From: Botrytis cinerea B05.10
Lineage: Eukaryota; Ascomycota; Leotiomycetes; Helotiales; Sclerotiniaceae
Assembly: GCF_000143535.2 (NCBI RefSeq)
Contig: NC_037314.1
Coordinates: forward strand, 2,728,001 to 2,792,000
Reading direction: 5' to 3'
DNA: 64,000 nt
Made by a program: the position numbers and the translations under genes. Below the pieces are notes generated by a model. The model was given only the letters and a program-made list of their open reading frames with translations. It was not told the DNA's origin and ran no database searches. Below, one piece after another: positions 9,515 to 18,836 of this stretch (the stretch's first letter is position 1; each line of letters begins with the position of its first letter).

Positions 9515-12500
9515 CCTCGGTTCACAGTCGCGAATCGAGGTCCTTTGTGGGAAATTTACCTTTGTGGGTTAGAAGATCGGTTATGTCTAGGGATCCTTTG
9601 TATCTTAGATCAATAAATAGCAAATCTCTTAGAATCTCGACGGAAATCTCCCTTGCGCCTAATGTGATCATCCCGCTTGTTAGTCTCATAGATAGTGGAG
9701 CCGCGGGTTATGGCTTTATTGATAGGAAAGTCGTCTCCGAGCTCCGTATCCCTACACGCCCTCTCCCTTACACTCGTTACTTACTTCTAGCCGATGGAAA
9801 ACCCTCCGATGTCCTGTCGCAGTATGCACTCCTAGATATACGAATCAACGATCACAGGGAGATCGGCTTGTTCTATGTCACCACTTTATCGACTGCAGAT
9901 CCTATGATCCTCGGTCTCCCATGGCTCCAGCGCCACAACCCCAGCATCGATTGGTCGGCGATGACACTCAGATTTACGTCTACATATTGCTCGAGATACT
10001 GCTGCCCCGCTAGCACTATGGCAACCACTGTCCCCGACATCGCCAATACCCACAAGATAACTTCGCAAGAAAGTCGCGAAGTTGCATCAGTCGACCCTAA
10101 ACCACCCTTGCGGAAGCTCGCTCCGAAACCAGCCTCTATGGAAGAAGTCACCGACGAAAGCTACGAGAATACCTCGTTACCACCTCGAGATCAATCCACG
10201 ATCCTCGAACACATCGAGACCCAAAACGCTCGGAGAAACCTCGATATCACCAATCCCAAAGCTCCGCTCGAACCGAATCCATACCACACTCGCTGTATCA
10301 GCGGCGAAGCGGAAACCCGAGCTAAGATGATCCCGAACCGACCAGCCCTGAAACCAGCCCCGGCTCGAACGGTTGCCGGCTTCAGGATACACAGGAGACC
10401 ACCACGGAATAAAAACATCCTACCCTTATTACATACACCGATACCATCGAGCCCCATAGACGAGTCGTTCGACGTCCTGCGAGGTATCCGACCTGAAATG
10501 CAGGATATAAAGTTCTTTACAGCCAACAGTTTCATCCAATTCTGCAAGAGCCCAGATGCTTATGTCACAAAAGTGTCCTGGGACGAATTGGACAGAGCTT
10601 GCGAGCTACATCATGTGATGACAGGAGATGCTGTTCAATTGCGCCGTGGCTTAGTAGATAGCGATATCGATAAGTTCATGGAAAAGACGGATCGACCTGT
10701 TCCTTCCGCTACAGAGATCCAAGATAAGCTACCTCCCTGGCTCCGCAACCTGTACCCAGGGTTCCTACCGTCCCTGGCAAATGAGCTTCCACCGCGACGC
10801 TCCTGGGACCACAAGATCGAGATTATACCAGGCAAAGAACCACCATATAACAAAGGCCGTCCGATGTCCCCAGCCGAACTTCGAGTCGTTCGCCGATGGC
10901 TCGACGACAACTTGAGCAAGGGATTCATTCGAGAATCTCGCTCCCGATCGGCCGCCCCACTCCTTCTAGCTGCCAAACCCGGGGGAGGCGTTCGAATCTG
11001 TCAAGACTACCGCGGTCTAAACAACGTTACCATCAAGAACCGATACCCCTTACCATTGATTAAGGAAACTCTTGATGCTCTTTGCCACGCAAAAATCTAC
11101 ACCAAGCTTGATATCATCGCCGCCTTCAACAAACTACGGATTGCAGAGGGCCACGAATGGAAAACCGCTTTCACTACTCGCTTCGGTCTATTCGAATCAT
11201 TGGTGATGCCCTTTGGACTCTGCAACGCGCCTGCCTCATTCCAGAATTATATCAATCATGTTCTTTTTGATCTCCTGGACAGGACTTGCACGGCGTATTT
11301 GGATGATATTCTAATCTACTCCGAGAACGTTACGGATCATAGGCAGCATGTTCGTGAGGTGGTTCAACGACTAATTGATGCTGGACTACAGATCGATATT
11401 GACAAGTGCGAGTTCGAAACGAAGAGAACTAAGTACCTCGGCTTGATCATCACTCCTGGAGGCATAGAAATGGATCCGGAGAAGGTCAGTACTATACTCG
11501 AGTGGAAACCACTAACTAAGCTCAAAGATCTCCAACGCTTCCTTGGATTTGCTAATTTTTACCGACGTTTCATTCGCGACTTCTCCAGAATCGCAGAACC
11601 CCTCAATCGACTCCTAAAAAAGGAACAGACGTGGGATTGGACCTCTGACCAGGACGATGCCTTCAAGACATTGAAGGACGCTTTCTCCTCCGCCCCGGTC
11701 CTCACCATATTTGATCACAATCGCCGCACAGTCGTTGAGACCGATGCTTCCGACTGGGCTGCAGGTGGCGTCCTTTCGCAATATGATGATGAAGGGCGCC
11801 TACGCCCGGTAGCATACTTCTCATCAAAACATAGCGCTGCTGAATGCAACTATGAGATCTACGACAAAGAGCTCCTGGCCATTATAAAGTCCTTAGAAGA
11901 ATGGAGACCGGAATTGTATGGAGCTCAGGAGCCATTCGAGATCATCACTGACCATAAAAACCTCGAATACTTTACGTCCACGAAGATGTTAAACCAACGG
12001 CAGGCTAGATGGGCCGAATTCTTGTCTGGATTCAACTTCCGTATTATATACCGACCCGGCCACAAAGCCGTTCGCCCCGACGCTTTGAGCCGCAGAGCGG
12101 AAGATCGCCCAGCACACGCCGACCCTAACGACGACCGAATCAAGAACCGCTTGCAGACAATCCTCCCAGAGAGAGTATTTGATACCGCTGCATTCAAAGA
12201 CATCATTCGACAGGCGAACAGTGATCTAGACCTGACTATAGCCCCAATGGGTATGATCATCCCCGATACCGACAAGCCGATCGACGACCTCATCGACAAG
12301 GCATACGAATCATCCGAGCTGGTTACCACCATGCGCACAACACTTCGGGATCCCTCTGCTCGCCATTGGCCGCTAAGCATCCGTAAGGACCTTCGGATCG
12401 CCTTACAAGATTGTAGGCTAGTAAATGGAAAGATCTTTTATCGCGACCGCCTCTTTGTTCCCCCCTCCGCCGAACTTCGCACGCAGATTATATACCGAAC

Positions 12501-13998
12501 CCATTCAACCGGACCAGCCGGACACCCGGGCCGCGTCAAAACTGTCGACCTTGTCTCCCGTACGTATTGGTGGCCCAATATGTCAAGGGAGATCGAGACA
12601 TTCGTACAGGCTTGCCAACTCTGCTTTCGAACAAAAGCTTCCCGCCTCGCCGCACCTGGATTCCTTGAACCCCTGCCAGTACCGTTCCGCCCCTGGTCCG
12701 ATATCTCTATCGACTATATCACACCACTACCAGTTAGTGAACGCCATGGAAAGAAGTATCAACACATCATCACAGTCGTCTGCCGCCTGACCAAGATGCG
12801 TCATTTCATACCGGTCGTGGGGCTGTCCGCAGAGGAGCTCGCGGATAGATTTGTCGAAAAAATCTACTGCCTACACGGTGCCCCTGATAATATCGTGTCC
12901 GACAGGGGCTCGCAATTCGTCTCTGAGTTTTGGAAGCATTTATCCGAGCGATTGTCAATTGCCCTGAAACGATCTTCCTCATTCCATCCCGAGTCCGACG
13001 GCCAGACAGAAAGGATTAATGCTATGGTCGAACAATACCTGCGAGCTTTTATGAACTTCCATCAGAATGATTGGCCTGATTGGCTTCCACTCGCAGAATT
13101 TGCATTGAACAATACCACGTCGGAGACCACCGGCATCTCCCCATTCTTCGCTAACTACGGTTTCCACCCACGTCTCGGCATCGAGCCATCTACACCTGTT
13201 CCACCAAATCTGTCTTATCAAAGGAAACGAGAGTTCCTTAAGGCCAACGAGGTTGCAGATCGATTTGGTCTCATCTTAACGAAATTGAAGGCACTTGCAG
13301 CCCAATCGATCCAGAGATACGAGGACTATGCCAACAAAACCCGCTCGGATGCCCCTTTGTATAAGGAAGGTGATAAAGTATGGGTGAGTACAAAGAACAT
13401 GAAAACCAATCGACCGATGAAAAAAGGTGATGACAAATGGGACGGCCCTTATAAGGTTCTCAAGGTTTACAAACGTGCTTGCCTGCTCCAACTCCCAGCT
13501 AACTTCAAAATCTTCCCGGTATTCCACAACTCACTGCTCCGACCGCTCCACCGCTCACCAGGATTACCGGGCCAAGACATCATAAACGTCACAGAGTCAC
13601 GCAGGAACCAAGGCCGAGTCCTTGAAAGGGATGACGAAACACACGAGGAAACTGAACGATGGGAATTCGAAGAAATCCTCGATTGCCACAATGAGGACGG
13701 GTTTCACTATCAAATTAAATGGAAACACCACCCGGCGTCCTGGCAACCCGCCGAAGACCTCCGCGGCCAGGAAAACGTGATCATTGCCTTCCATCTAGCG
13801 AATCCAGGCAAGCCAGACCCTCCCGCCTGGGTAGGTTTCAAAAGACCTATTGCTCCTGATCTTCTTAACCCTCCACCAGTACCTACACCAAACGCAACCC
13901 CGAAACGAGGCCGAGGCAGACCTAAGAAGCTTCGTCAATTAACAACTACTCATAAGGAGGTTCATTTTCATCCGGTAGTGGGGATTAGAGTATTTTAG
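9433..13998 (+). CDS. pol: Pol polyprotein of gypsy copy A (PR-RT-RH-IN-chromodomain)
   Basis: The frame is open from 9433 (-1 relative to gag) to the stop at 13998; the first internal ATG is at 9583. Domain order: aspartic protease with LIDSGAAG (about 9688-9711); reverse transcriptase with the YLDD catalytic box (11296-11307); RNase H with TDASDW (about 11740); integrase with an H-H-C-C zinc finger (about 12500-12640) and the D-D-E triad (DISIDYI near 12700, VSDRGSQF near 12895, HPESDGQTER near 12985); and a C-terminal chromodomain (about 13660-13810) starting WEFEEILDC. This order with integrase after RNase H defines Ty3/gypsy, and the chromodomain defines the chromovirus branch; such domains steer integration to chromatin. 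All catalytic residues are present. It differs from copy B at 13714 (Ile here, Val there) and at 10386 (silent). Confidence 0.95.
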   Translation, partial: SRRVHRGFCSLGGERKLISAAGHVKRLTSVHSRESRSFVGNLPLWVRRSVMSRDPLYLRSINSKSLRISTEISLAPNVIIPLVSLIDSGAAGYGFIDRKVVSELRIPTRPLPYTRYLLLADGKPSDVLSQYALLDIRINDHREIGLFYVTTLSTADPMILGLPWLQRHNPSIDWSAMTLRFTSTYCSRYCCPASTMATTVPDIANTHKITSQESREVASVDPKPPLRKLAPKPASMEEVTDESYENTSLPPRDQSTILEHIETQNARRNLDITNPKAPLEPNPYHTRCISGEAETRAKMIPNRPALKPAPARTVAGFRIHRRPPRNKNILPLLHTPIPSSPIDESFDVLRGIRPEMQDIKFFTANSFIQFCKSPDAYVTKVSWDELDRACELHHVMTGDAVQLRRGLVDSDIDKFMEKTDRPVPSATEIQDKLPPWLRNLYPGFLPSLANELPPRRSWDHKIEIIPGKEPPYNKGRPMSPAELRVVRRWLDDNLSKGFIRESRSRSAAPLLLAAKPGGGVRICQDYRGLNNVTIKNRYPLPLIKETLDALCHAKIYTKLDIIAAFNKLRIAEGHEWKTAFTTRFGLFESLVMPFGLCNAPASFQNYINHVLFDLLDRTCTAYLDDILIYSENVTDHRQHVREVVQRLIDAGLQIDIDKCEFETKRTKYLGLIITPGGIEMDPEKVSTILEWKPLTKLKDLQRFLGFANFYRRFIRDFSRIAEPLNRLLKKEQTWDWTSDQDDAFKTLKDAFSSAPVLTIFDHNRRTVVETDASDWAAGGVLSQYDDEGRLRPVAYFSSKHSAAECNYEIYDKELLAIIKSLEEWRPELYGAQEPFEIITDHKNLEYFTSTKMLNQRQARWAEFLSGFNFRIIYRPGHKAVRPDALSRRAEDRPAHADPNDDRIKNRLQTILPERVFDTAAFKDIIRQANSDLDLTIAPMGMIIPDTDKPIDDLIDKAYESSELVTTMRTTLRDPSARHWPLSIRKDLRIALQDCRLVNGKIFYRDRLFVPPSAELRTQIIYRTHSTGPAGHPGRVKTVDLVSRTYWWPNMSREIETFVQACQLCFRTKASRLAAPGFLEPLPVPFRPWSDISIDYITPLPVSERHGKKYQHIITVVCRLTKMRHFIPVVGLSAEELADRFVEKIYCLHGAPDNIVSDRGSQFVSEFWKHLSERLSIALKRSSSFHPESDGQTERINAMVEQYLRAFMNFHQNDWPDWLPLAEFALNNTTSETTGISPFFANYGFHPRLGIEPSTPVPPNLSYQRKREFLKANEVADRFGLILTKLKALAAQSIQRYEDYANKTRSDAPLYKEGDKVWVSTKNMKTNRPMKKGDDKWDGPYKVLKVYKRACLLQLPANFKIFPVFHNSLLRPLHRSPGLPGQDIINVTESRRNQGRVLERDDETHEETERWEFEEILDCHNEDGFHYQIKWKHHPASWQPAEDLRGQENVIIAFHLANPGKPDPPAWVGFKRPIAPDLLNPPPVPTPNATPKRGRGRPKKLRQLTTTHKEVHFHPVVGIRVF
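9502..9541 (+). promoter_or_regulatory. Candidate -1 ribosomal frameshift signal (gag/pol)
   Basis: The heptamer GTTAAAA (9502-9508) sits in the Gag frame as G TTA AAA. After a 5-base spacer comes a 6-bp stem, ACCTCG (9514-9519) with CGAGGT (9536-9541). The Pol frame is open from 9433, overlapping Gag by 82 bases, and is in the -1 frame. The geometry fits programmed -1 frameshifting, although the heptamer is not of the canonical X XXY YYZ form. Confidence 0.5.
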
Positions 13999-14065
13999 TG
14001 TTATTTTGTTACCTTAGATTAATTTATATTGCGATCGTGGACCAATCGCCTTGAGCGGGGGGTAC

Positions 14066-14214
14066 TGTCACGGCGCCAACTACATGTTCTGTAGTTGCCT
14101 TCGTGCCTTAGGCACGGACTACTAGCGTGCCCTGCTTCCTATAAGTAGGGCCTCACTCTTCCATAGCTCTTCCACCCTTATGGTACAATATACGTCTTTA
14201 CCCGTGCCTTGACA
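14066..14214 (+). repeat. 3' LTR of copy A
   Basis: A 149-bp LTR identical base for base to the 5' LTR. It is preceded by a purine run (GAGCGGGGGG, about 14054-14062), the likely polypurine tract priming plus-strand synthesis. It is followed by the ACCAT duplication. Confidence 0.97.
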
Positions 14215-14723
14215 ACCATCAAATATGTCACGATCACATACTAGAGCAGATCAATAAAGGTCAAATAACTAGAATAAGAAAGCTAAAGAGGAAAGAGATC
14301 TCTTGGAGATCTCTTTGATGTACAATATTGCTTAGTTAAAGCTAGCCTTAAACTAAAGTAAGCGTGACAAATATCACGTGTTTGTACACGTGATGTTCGT
14401 CACAAAATCCATGGTGACTGTGCTGATTGACGCCCAACCAAAAGTTTAATCACCTAGTATTGATTTCTAAGGTTCCCAAACCGACATTTAACTATTAGCC
14501 TGTACCCTTCTTCGAGTGTGCTTCGTTCAAAGAAACAAAGTATATTGCACTATGTAAATTTGTAAGAACAATTCCGACATCTACTCGTGAACTCTTGATC
14601 TTTGGCGAATTGAAACTATCGGGATACTGTTATACAGGCGTTAAAATTTTCCCACACGATTAAGCGCCATAAATCTTTCAAATACAAGATGGAAAGTGCT
14701 TACTGGGTTGAAATAAATCCTGA

Positions 14724-15538
14724 CTACGGAAGCTTTTCCTCGACGTGATATGTAGTTTGCACAAACCACGGGGCAGGAACTCGAATAAGAAGTTGTGACG
14801 ATTTGAAAGATTGCTCAAGAAAGTCTTCTAGAAACTCATGTGGTACCTTCGGACTATCATATGGTGTCCGAGAAGCGAAAAATAGTGTTTTCGTCATGTT
14901 CCAAGGAGCATGACATGTTGAACCGAGACTGTGCAAAATCAACTTCCGGAGAGGTGACGTAGAAACAGTCTCGTTCCAGACAATTTCAATAGTTTTAACA
15001 CATGAATTGCACAAGGGATCACTGGGGAAATTTTCATCCACCGGAATCTCTTCGAACTCTTTTAACTTTGCAATGAGAACATTCATTATAAAGTTCGTAT
15101 ATCTTGGCGCCTGTATGTAATCTGCCATTAAGTAGCAATCAATGAGTTGATGCCAAATTTTGGAGAGCTGTTCTATCGCTGACGGTCCTTGTCCGGGAGT
15201 TTCTGGATTAACGGATAGTTGAAAGACGCTCGCATGCGTGATATCAGCTGTGTACAGCCACACCAAGAACACTTCAAATGTTGAACGTGACACATCTGGA
15301 AGGTCTATGACGTTTTCTCCTTTAATCCATGGCTGGCTAGAAGCAGTTTTGAAAAAGAATGATTGTGTTGCTAGAAGAGCAACCGAAACCTTCACAAATT
15401 TTGCTTGCCCTGGCAGATTACGGCCAATGTTTATTGTAAAGACTTTACAAAATGTTTCCCTGCTTGAAGGTTAGTTTTAAACATTTTCTTGAAACAGTCG
15501 TCGAAGACTTACAAGTCGAGTAAAACATTGGAAGTCAT
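14724..15538 (-). CDS. BTB/POZ domain protein, cluster member 2
   Basis: Two minus-strand exons, 15538-15513 and 15459-14724, joined across a 53-bp intron (GTAAGT, branch ACTAAC, acceptor GCAG) give 253 residues. The first exon is tiny, as in the paralogue at 5482. The BTB region (about residues 12-70) includes LLATQSFFFK and TFEVFLVWLYTADI, aligning with LATQAEYFK and SFEIFLAWLYTKDI of the gene at 18837. The helical region reads WHQLIDCYLMADYI, and the family motif appears as STSPLRKLIL. Unlike three paralogues, the C-terminus (TTYHVEEKLP) keeps YH but has no Cys pair, so the Cys/His tail motif is lost or truncated. Function is unknown. It is the gene nearest the right side of copy A. Confidence 0.8.
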
Positions 15539-16204
15539 GCTGGAATATAAAAATTGTTATTTCCTTTGATTTGAGTGAGGTGCTCAACTCTTTGTTGCTT
15601 GAGTAGTGGAGTGTAGCTTAAGTAGGAGTTTTTCTAGTTATTCCTTATGAAAAGATTGCAGGAAAGTAATTTTGAGTTTGTGTATGGTTGAGTTTGGGGT
15701 GGTTACTGAGTTGAAAGAAAAGTTAAAGTAGGCAATCTAAAGACACAAAAGTACGCTAGCTGTTTAGCGATCCTATATCCTTGAATGAAATCTTTCGAAC
15801 TAGACAGAAGATGGAGCTGTAGTTTCTCTATATACGTGTGGCGAAACTGTTAGGGTGATGGGTTAGATGAAAGATGTATGACACAATATTGAATTTTATT
15901 TAACCTTGATGATTCACCGAACTTTCAATCATGGGGGCTAGAATGTAGAGAATGTACCAGCTTACTAAGCAATAACTTGATTGAATCTTTGGAATTGGTT
16001 GAGCCTAGATTCAAAAAGACTCCAAAGCAGCTGTACAATACTGCTTGGTTCCTATAACTCAACAAAAATCCATCCTCTTGATTATAAAAAACTTTTCTCG
16101 ACTGTCTCTGGTCAACAATACATCTTCAAATATGCATTGAAGTCGCATTGAATTCTTTTTCGAACACTGATTACAAAATCTATCAATTCAAGTGCAGGAG
16201 GTCT
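15539..16204. other. Divergent intergenic region between BTB genes 2 and 3
   Basis: No gene is seen. This 666-bp spacer lies between two BTB genes transcribed away from each other, so it should hold both promoters. It is AT-rich, with no obvious repeated operator-like motif. Confidence 0.5.
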
Positions 16205-17308
16205 ATGAAAATGTCAGACACACGTTATCCTACCATATCACCAGCAATGCTGAAGAACATCATGAATGAATTCTTGGTTCTAGATCTGTGAGTTCTAATA
16301 ATCGATTTTTTTTTGTCATGAAGATTGACTAACCAAAGGCTCAGTGATGACTTCAATGATACAGTTGAAGTGATTGTAGGCAAGGGTGAGACGGAATTCA
16401 GACCTCAATTCGCATCCAAAGTCTTGGCGTTGCATTCAGAATACTTCCGTCTGAAAATCAAAAATTTTTCATACATACCACATACCGAGAAACAATCTCT
16501 TACTATCAATCTCTGCGAACAGAATATCATAGCATTGGAGGCTTTCTTTGCGTGGAACACAACTGGCAAAATTCTTTCCTCAAAGCGACTTTCTCCTGTA
16601 ACTGTGGACCCCGAGGCAGCAACAATAACAGCAGAAAAGCTTGATAAGTATGAGGTTTTTTGGGATCAGCTTTTGGAATGCTACTTCTTGGCAGATTTCC
16701 TGGGTGCTCCAGCCTTCGGTAATGCCACCATAGATGCGTTAATCGATGCTATCAATTATGAGAGGGAAGATCGGGAAAAACTGGAACCAAATTTCGAAGT
16801 TTCCGAGCAACTTTTGGCAGTCGACAACTCCGAAGATAATCAGAATGATCCTAATATCTTCGGTGATGAAAACAATGATGAGGAAGATCAAGGTGACGAC
16901 AATGAAGATCCATGGGAAATGCATGGCCTACGTCGAGACCCGTTCGACGAGAATCTGCCTCGACGAGAGATTAGACGGATGCTTGGTACTTTACCCCACC
17001 AGTTTCAACGAGTTTACTCCATGACTAAGGCAGATTCGCCACTCCGGAAGATGCTTGTTGATAAAATCATCGAACAGTGCACGGCCTATCAATCTCACGA
17101 CGAACAGCTGTTTGGTTTGCTCAAGGGGGGTGTACCAGTAGAATTCCACCAAGATTTGGCCGATGAATTAGTGCGGAGCTTCAATTTAGCCTATCAAGTG
17201 AGCCAAGGCAGATATCCTAAGCGTATGAACGCACGTGATCGAGCTGGAAGAAGGTGCTACTATCACATTCATAGAGTCGGAGAACCGTGTCCCAGTTCCG
17301 AATCCTAA
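16205..17308 (+). CDS. BTB/POZ domain protein with acidic insert, cluster member 3
   Basis: Two exons, 16205-16287 and 16339-17308, give 350 residues. The intron is drawn as 51 bp ending in CAAAG; an alternative acceptor ending at 16323 also keeps frame but leaves only 36 bp. Two ATGs (16205 and 16211) are possible starts. The BTB region (about residues 28-95) contains VEVIVGKGETEF and SKVLALHSEYFRLK. The helical segment WDQLLECYFLADFLGAP follows. A strongly acidic D/E/N-rich insert (about residues 180-215) is specific to this copy. The family motif is ADSPLRKMLVDKII. The C-terminus has RRCYYHIHRVGEPCP, the clearest C-x-Y-H-x-H-x(5)-C form of the shared tail motif. Confidence 0.82.
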
Positions 17309-18836
17309 CCTGGGTGGTAAAGGTATCAGACGCGGGGGTATAAATTTGTGGCTGAAATAGATTCTTGGGAGGAATTGAAGGCCTGATTGGTTCTAAATTC
17401 AAAGATGCAGGTACTTGAACTGTCACAAAGCTTTAGTGCTATAAAGGTTTCACGGTAATGGTAATATTGCATCGAATGCATGGTTAATAAATTGAAGGAA
17501 AGACTGTGTATCATGTGCACATCAATTTTTCGAATTTCTTAAAGTTTAATAATTGTGACTAGTGGGAAATGCTTTGAAGCTGGCCGGTAGGGATGAACAT
17601 GAACCATTTTTGCCCTTGACAAACAGCTCACCCACGGAGAAACTAATGATAAATTATACTCAAAGAAGGATAGAAGATGGCCAATAATATGTAGTCTATT
17701 ATAAGATAGTATGGACTCGAACAAATTGAATTCCATAAAAATAGGTATTTTTCCTGTATTTACCAACTGGTTTTTGATAGATCTCTCATCACTCCTGATT
17801 AGGCAGGCTTGACTGTGATTCGAGAGCCATTTATCTTGACTAATGACGACTATCAATGAAAGATCCGTGCTATATGTATAAGAGTAGTAGATTGATGAGG
17901 GAATGCTCACTAACGACTATTTAAAATTGAGCTTATATAGTAGAAGCTTTAGGCAAAATAATCGCCTGATGTCTGTGACAGTTTTGATACACAAAACTCA
18001 TGAGAAAAAACGTTTTACTAGTCAAACAGCATACACATATTGCCATATTTTATCTTCGTGTTGAGCTGATGGCAAAGAATCAAATGAATGGATGCAAGAG
18101 ATTCTGTGTCAAAGGTCAAGTAATATAGTAATATTATAATATTAGATAAAAACAATTACACTCAAAGAAGCTTCGAATCTGTTGACCCTTTCCCATTTGT
18201 GTTTAGTTGAGTGTATGACATTCTACAATTCTCCAAATCAAACATTACCAATAAAGCTACAAGTAATCACTTAGCAAATTCTTTATCTAATGAGATTAGA
18301 GCCAACCTCAGGCTCGGTGCTGAGAAACGGGGAGCCTAAATGGAAATTCTAGATGGAAAATCCATTTCCAGTTTTATATCATGTGACGACTTTCAGGCTC
18401 TGGGGTACTATGAACTTTGGTGGAATAATGAAAAATCCCGAACAAATAAACGTCTGAAAATTAAATGAGTAAATTCAAAATTGGATAGCAAGCTTTGTTT
18501 CCTGTGCTAGTCATGAGGTTTTGACTGTACATCAGCCTGAACATCAAATACGGTGGTTCGAATTCTAGACTTTGGCTGTACTATGCTGAAATATGATGCA
18601 TCTTTGACTTTCTATTCGACCGTAGCTCTCATCAATAACTATTTAGGTCTCTCGGCTATCCATTGAATTCCATTCCTGTGGAATACATATGTCGATATTA
18701 AATTAGAGAAAGTCCGCAGATCTCAAGAATTTCCAAATCGCATTCTCAACTCACGAAACACTACCAAGGAAAATCCTTGTACTTCCCAACGTCTCACCAA
18801 CGCATAACTTCCTCGCTGCGTATTAGTTCATATAAA
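17309..18836. other. Intergenic
   Basis: About 1.5 kb without a supported gene. It is AT-rich, with an imperfect TAATATTA-type palindromic patch near 18120-18145. The stretch just before 18837 is the likely promoter and leader of the next BTB gene. Confidence 0.45.

Larger units (their letters stand above)
7776..14214 (+). mobile_element. Ty3/gypsy chromodomain LTR retrotransposon, copy A
   Basis: A complete 6,439-bp element with identical 149-bp LTRs, a gag gene and a -1-frame pol encoding protease, RT, RNase H, integrase and a C-terminal chromodomain. It is flanked by the 5-bp target duplication ACCAT (7771-7775 and 14215-14219). Both frames are intact, so it is potentially active. It is inserted in MITE-A, between two BTB genes. 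An almost identical copy lies in the opposite orientation at 45465-51903. Confidence 0.97.
7731..14433. mobile_element. MITE-A (259 bp), split by gypsy copy A
   Basis: The two sides of retrotransposon copy A carry a perfect 24-bp terminal inverted repeat: 7731-7754 (starts GCGTCAATCAGCACAGTCAC) and its complement at 14410-14433. Removing the retrotransposon and one ACCAT duplication leaves a 259-bp element. Its middle is a hairpin with 11-bp arms (14292-14302 / 14306-14316), and it also holds an inverted pair around CACGTG (14373-14380 / 14387-14394). It has no coding capacity. CCA flanks both ends, which could be a 3-bp target duplication. It looks like a non-autonomous DNA transposon; the superfamily is unknown. 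Confidence 0.7.

Noticed and set aside
18540..18580. GGTTCGAATTC resembling a tRNA T-arm
   Set aside because: The flanking bases do not pair as a T stem and no acceptor, D or anticodon arm can be folded.
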